A stretch of 10,578 nt of DNA from JBBQTQ01 sp038213135 (lineage in GTDB: Bacteria > Actinomycetota > Thermoleophilia > Gaiellales > Gaiellaceae): NCBI GenBank assembly GCA_038213135.1, contig JBBQTQ010000086.1, forward strand, positions 1 through 10,578, written 5' to 3'. The position numbers and the translations under genes are program-made. The notes below the pieces were generated by a model. The model did not search any database and was not told the origin of the DNA. It saw nothing but the letters and a program-made list of their open reading frames with translations. Positions 6,552-10,578 of the stretch are shown here, in pieces (position 1 is the stretch's first letter; the number at the start of each line of letters is the position of its first letter).

Positions 6552-7150
6552 ACGAGCGACCCGAGGTCCTATTCGTGTGCGTCCACAACGCCGGCCGCAG
6601 CCAGATGGCTGCCGGCCTCGTGAAGCTCCGTTCGCAAGGACGGGTTGCGGTTCGCTCAGCCGGCAGCGCGCCGGGGCAGGAGATCAATCCCGCCGTGGTC
6701 GAGGTGATGGCCGAGCTCGGCGTCGACCTGAGCCAGGAGTTCCCGAAGCCGCTGACCGACGGAGACGTGACCGCGGCTGACGTCGTGATCACGATGGGCT
6801 GCGGCGATGCCTGCCCGATCTACCCCGGCAAGCGCTACGAGGACTGGGAGCTCGAGGATCCGGCCGGGCAGTCGGTCGAGACGGTGCGGCGGATCCGGGA
6901 CGAGATCGACGTGAAGGTCAGGTTGCTGGTCGGCGGGCTCGTCCCGGCTCAGGATAGTCGACGCGCAACAGCTCGATCGCCGAGGCGCGGCCGGTTTCCG
7001 CGTCGCAGTCGATCACCACACCCTCGAGCCGCACGCCTCCCTCGGCCGGCCGCAACCGAACCGGGGTCAGCGTCCGGGCGCGCAGGATCGCCAGGTCGGC
7101 CTCGACTCCGATCACCGAGTCGTGCGGGCCGGTCATGCCGGCGTCTGTGA
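6548..7150 (+). CDS. arsC: Arsenate reductase, low-molecular-weight phosphatase fold, with an odd C-terminal extension
   Basis: Residues 1-132 are a typical Cys-based arsenate reductase that reduces arsenate to arsenite. The P-loop is CVHNAGRS (C11, R17 in CX5R). The redox segment MGCGDACP carries C85 and C89, and the Asp of WELEDPAG (D104) is the expected general acid. The motif resembles actinobacterial enzymes that couple to mycothiol/mycoredoxin or thioredoxin; which donor is used cannot be told. The homologous part ends near VRLLVGGL (about residue 131). The frame then runs on for nearly 70 Arg/Pro/Ser-rich residues antisense to the 3' end of ymdB, overlapping it by 233 bases. That tail looks like non-coding read-through; a TAG at 6955-6957 in the next frame would give the usual length after a one-base shift. 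Translation is coupled to the regulator by ATGA. Confidence 0.88.
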   Translation: MNERPEVLFVCVHNAGRSQMAAGLVKLRSQGRVAVRSAGSAPGQEINPAVVEVMAELGVDLSQEFPKPLTDGDVTAADVVITMGCGDACPIYPGKRYEDWELEDPAGQSVETVRRIRDEIDVKVRLLVGGLVPAQDSRRATARSPRRGRFPRRSRSPHPRAARLPRPAATEPGSASGRAGSPGRPRLRSPSRAGRSCRRL

Positions 7151-7715
7151 TCGCCGCGGTGCCGCCGGGCTGGATCCGCGCATCGTTCGTCTGAACGTGC
7201 GTGTGCGTGCCGATCACCGCGGTCACGCGCCCATCGAGCCAGCGGGCCATCGCGATCTTCTCGCTCGTCGCCTCGGCGTGGAAGTCGACGACGACGACGG
7301 GCGCGCGACTACGTGCTTCCTCGACGAGCGCATCGACGATCTCGAACGGTCCGACCGGCGCATCGATGAACAGCCAGCCGAGCAGGTTGATCACGGCGAC
7401 GCCGTCGACGACTGTGAGTCCGCGTCCGGGCAGGCCGGCCGCGACGTTCGCAGGCCGGATCACCCGCTCCGAGGATGCGAGGTACGCCCGAATCTCGTCC
7501 CGGGCCCAGGTGTGGTTGCCGAGCGTGATCACGTCGGCGCCCGCGGCCAGGATCTTCTCGGCGAGCTTCGGAGTCAGCCCGCGGCCGTCCGCGGCGTTCT
7601 CGCCGTTGACGACGCAGAAGTCGATCCCGAGCTCAGTGCGCAATCCGGGCAGGCGCTCCTCGACGGCCTGACGGCCGGGCGTGCCGAACACGTCTGCGAG
7701 AAAAAGAAGCCTCAG
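6918..7715 (-). CDS. ymdB: YmdB-family metallophosphoesterase (TIGR00282), CTG start
   Basis: A 265-residue cytosolic metallophosphoesterase, close to the 264 residues of Bacillus subtilis YmdB, which hydrolyses 2',3'-cyclic nucleotides and affects biofilm and sporulation there. Metal-site motifs are all present: LADVFG (D8), NGENAADG (E39, N40), LGNHTW (N67, H68), DFHAE (H146) and GTHTHVQT (H171, H173). The only in-frame codon that fits the start is CTG at 7713-7715, overlapping the TGA of the upstream gene as CTGA. The first GTG downstream falls after the metal ligand D8, and no ATG, GTG or TTG lies closely upstream. Counting from this CTG puts D8, E39, N40 and N67 at the numbers known for B. 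subtilis YmdB. The gene is coupled to the M23-like gene and convergent with arsC. Confidence 0.9.
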   Translation of the reverse strand: MRLLFLADVFGTPGRQAVEERLPGLRTELGIDFCVVNGENAADGRGLTPKLAEKILAAGADVITLGNHTWARDEIRAYLASSERVIRPANVAAGLPGRGLTVVDGVAVINLLGWLFIDAPVGPFEIVDALVEEARSRAPVVVVDFHAEATSEKIAMARWLDGRVTAVIGTHTHVQTNDARIQPGGTAAITDAGMTGPHDSVIGVEADLAILRARTLTPVRLRPAEGGVRLEGVVIDCDAETGRASAIELLRVDYPEPGRARRPAT

Positions 7716-8491
7716 CGGAGACCGGAACTGGCTGCGGGCATGACCGCGAGCGTCACGTGATTCCCGGCGTCCTGGGTATGAGTCGCGAGCGCCTGCCGCT
7801 CGACGCTGGAGAAGTCGACGACCGAGCCGATCCTCGAGCTTCCCGTCTGCACCGGCGAGCCGATCGTCAGCGCCGGATCGACCTTCAGATGCGTCACGAC
7901 CAGGACGACCGTCGGCGCCCCCTGAGGCTGGATCTGCAGCTCGCTGCCGAACTGCTTGTCGTTCAGGACGTAGCGCTGGATGCTGACAACTGCGCCGTCG
8001 ACCGGGGAGTAGACGTCCGTACCCGCCGCGGCGCCGATGTCGACCGCTCCGGTCGAAACGCCCGAGCCGCCGTCGAGCTGGAACCAGCCGATGCCCGAGC
8101 CGCCGCCGCCGAACAGCCCGTGGTAGACGCGGGAGAAGACGCCCTCGTTCCGCTGCTGCCCGAACGGTTGCAGCGGGAGCGCGTCGGTGCCGTAAGCCTG
8201 GTAGCCGATCGCCGTGACGCTGTGAGCGTTGATCGGCAGCTGCAGGCGGAGCGTGCCCTGGAGCGCGATCACCTGCGGCTTCGGCGGGCCGGCGGGCAAC
8301 AGCCGCACTGCGCTCGCCGGGGCGCTCTGGTAGGCGGGCGGCGAGCCGCCGAACGCGGCCAGGCCGAGGGTGATCACGAAGGCCGCTGCGATCAGGACGA
8401 CGACTGCTCTGCGTCTTGCCCGGCGGGCCCGCCGCGGACGTTTCGCGGGAATGCGGGCCGACCGCCCTGACGCTCGGGGGGCGGGATGCAT
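7712..8491 (-). CDS. Membrane-anchored degenerate M23 (LytM-like) peptidase-fold protein
   Basis: A 259-residue protein with an Arg-rich cytosolic tail (about 10-28), one membrane span (29-48) and an extracytoplasmic part. Residues 147-250 follow the M23/LytM pattern: VDIGAAAGTDVYSPVDGAVVSI, VTHL, then GxxVQTGSSRIG and GNHVTLAV. M23 endopeptidases cut peptidoglycan cross-links with a zinc bound by HxxxD and the second His of HxH. Here the first His is T147 (D151 is kept) and the HxH motif is H245-V-T247, so two of three zinc ligands are absent. The protein is therefore probably inactive, perhaps a binding or regulatory LytM protein like EnvC. The ATG at 8491 is chosen because it follows TACGGT by 7 bases; GTG 8500 is an alternative. 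Its stop overlaps the CTG of ymdB. Confidence 0.8.
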   Translation of the reverse strand: MHPAPRASGRSARIPAKRPRRARRARRRAVVVLIAAAFVITLGLAAFGGSPPAYQSAPASAVRLLPAGPPKPQVIALQGTLRLQLPINAHSVTAIGYQAYGTDALPLQPFGQQRNEGVFSRVYHGLFGGGGSGIGWFQLDGGSGVSTGAVDIGAAAGTDVYSPVDGAVVSIQRYVLNDKQFGSELQIQPQGAPTVVLVVTHLKVDPALTIGSPVQTGSSRIGSVVDFSSVERQALATHTQDAGNHVTLAVMPAASSGLR

Positions 8492-8498
8492 CCCAGGC

Positions 8499-8527
8499 AC
8501 CGTAGCGTAGGTCGCGCGGGGATTCAA
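8499..8527 (-). promoter_or_regulatory. Promoter of the M23-like gene, leaderless form
   Basis: On the minus strand TTGAAT (8527-8522) is followed after 17 bases by TACGGT (8504-8499), and 7 bases later by the ATG (8491-8489). The -35 matches TTGACA at four positions, and the -10 has the TAnnnT form. The short distance implies that the transcript begins at or next to the start codon. A second hexamer, TACGCT (8509-8504), overlaps it. Confidence 0.55.
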
Positions 8528-8664
8528 CGAACCACTTTGTGACACCGGTTTCCCGCTCGGCAAAGCCGTTTCCTGCCAAAGCTCGTGACGATCGAGCGCG
8601 AGCGCCCCGTCCTGCTCGAGCGACCAGTCCCAGGCGGGGGGTCGAAGCGGTACGACACGGGCGA

Positions 8665-8670
8665 TACGAT
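8665..8670 (+). promoter_or_regulatory. -10 element (TACGAT) of the AI-2E gene
   Basis: TACGAT stands exactly 7 bases before the ATG at 8678, the same arrangement as before the regulator (5856) and the M23-like gene (8491). A weak -35 candidate TCGAAG (8642-8647) is 17 bases upstream. The rest of the 186-base divergent gap (8492-8677) shows no other clear site beyond an imperfect repeat around 8545-8581. Confidence 0.4.
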
Positions 8671-8677
8671 GGCCGGA

Positions 8678-9898
8678 ATGCCCGGTGGGGCGCCGAAAAT
8701 CGAGGTTCCGCGCTGGATTCAGCTCGCGGGCCTCCCCGTGCTCCTGCTCCTGACCTGGTTCGTGGCGGGAGCGGTCCGTCACGTCCTCTTCCTGTTCCTC
8801 GTCGCGGCGCTGATCGCGTTGCTGCTCGATCCGCTCGTGAAGGGATTGCACCGGTTGCGAATCCCTCGCGGCTTCTCGGTCGCCGTCGTGTACCTCTGCT
8901 TTGTCGCGGCGCTGCTCGTCGCCATCATCGCCATGGCGACCGTCGTCGTCGATCAGACGAGAACGGCCGGAAATCGCTTGAACAACTACTTTACGGTCGT
9001 CCACGGACGGCAGCACCAGACCGACGCCGACCACGACATCGACCGCCTGCAGCACTGGCTGAACGCCAACGGGCTCGGCGGGATCCACGTCCAAAAGCGC
9101 GGGCACGACCTGGCGAAGCAGATCCGCCAGAAGAACATCGGGAAGTACACCCACCGCCTGATCAACTTCCTCGAGGGCGCCGCGATCTCCGCCGGCAAGC
9201 TGCTCTTCGCGGCGATCCTGATCCTGGTCGTCTCGATCTACATGCTCCTCGACATGGATCGACTTGCGCGCGGGTTCGACCGGCGATTCCCGCCGCATGG
9301 GGGCCCCTCGCTCCTGCAGCGGATGGAGCGGGCGGTCGCCGGCTACGTGAAGGGCCAGTTCCTCGTCTCGCTGATCATCGGCACGAGCGCAGGCGTCGGC
9401 ATGTGGGTGCTCGGGATCACCGGCGCCTGTCCGGGCGCCGACCGCTACGCGCTGCTCTTCGGGGCGGTCGTGGCGGTCACCGAGCTGATCCCGTACCTCG
9501 GGCCCTGGCTCGGCGCGATCCCGGCCGGGATCTACGCGTTGTTCGTGCACCCGCTCTCGCTGCTCTGGGTGACGCTCCTCTTCCTGTTCATCCACCAGGT
9601 CGAGGGCCACGTCGTGGTCCCGAACGTGATGGCGAGCGCGCTGCGCCTGCACCCGCTGCTCGTCATCTTCGGCCTTCTCGCCGGTGCGGAGATCTATGGT
9701 CTGCCCGGGATCCTCGTCGCGCTGCCGTTGCTCGCAGCCGGCCGGGCGGCGTGGGAGTTCTTCGGCGAGCGGATCTCGCTGCAACCATGGGAGGGCGCAC
9801 CCGCGAGCGCGGGCGTGGGCCTCGAACGCCAGGCCCCAGTGGCACTCGAACCCGTGCCCGACGAGCCCGGCGAGCCGCCCGAAGTCGCGGCGAATTGA
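8678..9898 (+). CDS. AI-2E family (PF01594, TqsA/PerM-like) membrane transporter
   Basis: A 406-residue polytopic membrane protein. A short N terminus leads into hydrophobic segments at about residues 15-52 (two spans) and 65-90, then a hydrophilic extracytoplasmic or cytosolic stretch of about 90 residues. Further spans follow around 180-207 and from about 250 to 355. The region VTELIPYLGPWLGAIPAGIYAL matches the conserved PYLGP...IPA signature of the family, followed by IHQVEGHVVVPNVM, also characteristic. Some members export autoinducer-2 or act in ion/solute transport; the substrate here is unknown. ATG 8678 is chosen for the TACGAT element 7 bases before it; ATG 8669 and ATG 8585 are in-frame alternatives, but the added residues look non-homologous. 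The C-terminal 40 residues are acidic and Pro-rich. Its stop overlaps the following ABC gene (TTGA). Confidence 0.9.
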   Translation: MPGGAPKIEVPRWIQLAGLPVLLLLTWFVAGAVRHVLFLFLVAALIALLLDPLVKGLHRLRIPRGFSVAVVYLCFVAALLVAIIAMATVVVDQTRTAGNRLNNYFTVVHGRQHQTDADHDIDRLQHWLNANGLGGIHVQKRGHDLAKQIRQKNIGKYTHRLINFLEGAAISAGKLLFAAILILVVSIYMLLDMDRLARGFDRRFPPHGGPSLLQRMERAVAGYVKGQFLVSLIIGTSAGVGMWVLGITGACPGADRYALLFGAVVAVTELIPYLGPWLGAIPAGIYALFVHPLSLLWVTLLFLFIHQVEGHVVVPNVMASALRLHPLLVIFGLLAGAEIYGLPGILVALPLLAAGRAAWEFFGERISLQPWEGAPASAGVGLERQAPVALEPVPDEPGEPPEVAAN

Positions 9899-10563
9899 GC
9901 GTTCCCGCGCCGATGCTCGCCGCGCGTGGAGTCGCGCGACGCTTCGGCGCTCACGTCGCGCTCCAGCCCACCGATCTCGAGGTCTGGGACGGCGAGGTCG
10001 TCGCGCTCGTCGGTCCGAACGGCGCCGGCAAGTCGACGCTGCTCGCGCTGCTGGCAGGGGCTCTCGACCCGAGCGACGGACGGGTCGAGGCGCGCGCCGG
10101 AGTCAGGGCCGGCTGGATGCCACAGCGCCCTGCCCACTACGGCCGGCTCTCGGCACGCCAGAACCTGCAGCTCTTCGCGAGGCTCGAAGAGCGGGCCGAT
10201 CCCGGAGCCGCGGCCGAGCGGTTGCTCGAGCTGCTCGAGCTCCCCAGCGACGAGCGGCCGACCTCGAGCCTGTCGGTCGGCAACCGCCAGCGGCTCGACC
10301 TGGCGCTCGCGATGCTCTCCGAGCCCGAGGTGCTCCTCCTCGACGAGCCGACCGCAGCGCTCGACCCGCGGCAACGGAGGCGGCTCTGGGAGACGGCGGC
10401 CGGGCTGAAGGAGAGCGGCGGCTCGGTCGTGCTGGTCACCCAGAACGTCGAGGACCTCGAGCGGGTGGCCGACCGCGTCGCCGTGCTGCTCGACGGACGG
10501 ATCGTCTTTCACGGCTCGCTCGCGGAGTATCACGCCTCCGACGCGGCGGAGCTGCTCGCGTGA
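9895..10563 (+). CDS. ABC transporter ATP-binding protein with altered H-loop
   Basis: A 222-residue (from TTG) single-domain ABC ATPase. Motifs: Walker A GPNGAGKST (40-48), Q-loop Q77 in WMPQ, signature LSVGN (126-130), Walker B VLLLDE (146-151) and D-loop AALD. The switch His is replaced by Gln (VTQNVED, Q183). Its small size and layout fit an exporter of the CcmA/ABC-2 group that works with a separate permease, whose gene seems to begin right after it. The start could be TTG 9895, overlapping the previous stop as TTGA in the style of this locus, or ATG 9913, which gives the conventional N terminus MLAARGVARRFGA. Neither has a good Shine-Dalgarno. The substrate is unknown. Confidence 0.87.
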   Translation: MSVPAPMLAARGVARRFGAHVALQPTDLEVWDGEVVALVGPNGAGKSTLLALLAGALDPSDGRVEARAGVRAGWMPQRPAHYGRLSARQNLQLFARLEERADPGAAAERLLELLELPSDERPTSSLSVGNRQRLDLALAMLSEPEVLLLDEPTAALDPRQRRRLWETAAGLKESGGSVVLVTQNVEDLERVADRVAVLLDGRIVFHGSLAEYHASDAAELLA

Positions 10564-10578
10564 GATCGGCCTACCTGA
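10560..10578 (+). CDS. Start of a following gene, probably the ABC permease (partial)
   Basis: GTG at 10560-10562 overlaps the TGA of the ATPase gene as GTGA and opens a frame MRSAYL that runs off the window. The overlap style is the same as at pstC/pstA. Single-domain ABC ATPases of this kind are usually followed by their permease, so that is the likely product. Only six codons are visible, so the product is inferred from position alone. Confidence 0.4.

Noticed and set aside
7122..7760. Plus-strand open frame opposite ymdB
   Set aside because: It is Asp/Arg/Val-rich shadow translation; ymdB on the other strand has every metal ligand.
8545..8581. Imperfect direct repeat (CCG-GTTTCC...AAAG and CCGTTTCC...AAAG) in the divergent gap
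   Set aside because: Two unequal copies with different inner sequence and no link to a known site; could be chance.
8539..9894. Long open frame upstream of and in phase with the ABC ATPase gene
   Set aside because: This part overlaps the AI-2E gene in another frame and is Arg/Pro-rich; the ABC domain begins only near 9913.
1..10578. Search for tRNA, rRNA, CRISPR, transposon ends, riboswitches or defence systems
   Set aside because: No cloverleaf with TTC-A-type loops, no repeat-spacer pattern, no transposase or integrase motif and no known riboswitch core was recognised by eye; base composition looks even across the window.

Overview
The window is high-GC DNA with GTG, TTG and probably CTG start codons, very short intergenic gaps and frequent start/stop overlaps. 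Together with 11-bp GTTCACC-type PHO boxes and an arsenate reductase of the actinobacterial type, this points to an actinobacterium-like chromosome, possibly class Thermoleophilia. That placement is inference from style and gene content only. No rRNA, tRNA, CRISPR array, transposase or phage gene was seen, and no stretch over 300 bases lacks a gene.

Layout: (1) 1-330, the 3' end of a polytopic membrane protein resembling GT87/DUF2029 glycosyltransferases. (2) 290-4871, a complete high-affinity phosphate uptake locus split into two divergent arms: pstB-phoU on the minus strand and pstC-pstA-pstS on the plus strand. (3) 4861-6551, a divergently transcribed soluble histidine kinase and an OmpR/PhoB-type response regulator. 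(4) 6548-7150, an arsC-type arsenate reductase overlapping the regulator by ATGA. (5) 6918-8491, a minus-strand pair made of a degenerate M23 (LytM-like) membrane-anchored protein and a YmdB-type metallophosphoesterase that appears to start at CTG. (6) 8678-10578, an AI-2E-family membrane protein, an ABC ATPase and the first codons of a probable permease.

The phosphate genes form one regulatory story. Three GTTCACC-like units at an exact 11-bp period lie before pstS (3764-3792). A second array with the same period lies in reverse orientation between pstB and pstC (1851-1879). Each array ends exactly 44 bases before the start codon it faces (pstS 3837, pstB 1806). Both look like binding sites for the PhoP/RegX3-type regulator encoded at 5856. 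That regulator is probably co-translated with ArsC, which makes sense because arsenate enters cells through phosphate carriers.

A second theme is initiation. A TAnnnT hexamer followed by exactly 7 bases and ATG precedes the regulator, the M23-like gene and the AI-2E gene, which suggests leaderless or near-leaderless transcripts. The kinase/regulator gap holds one symmetric TAGGGTA core that could serve both directions. The gene families are mostly well known; the interesting parts are the regulatory architecture, the CTG start, the degenerate M23 domain and the ArsC C-terminal extension.
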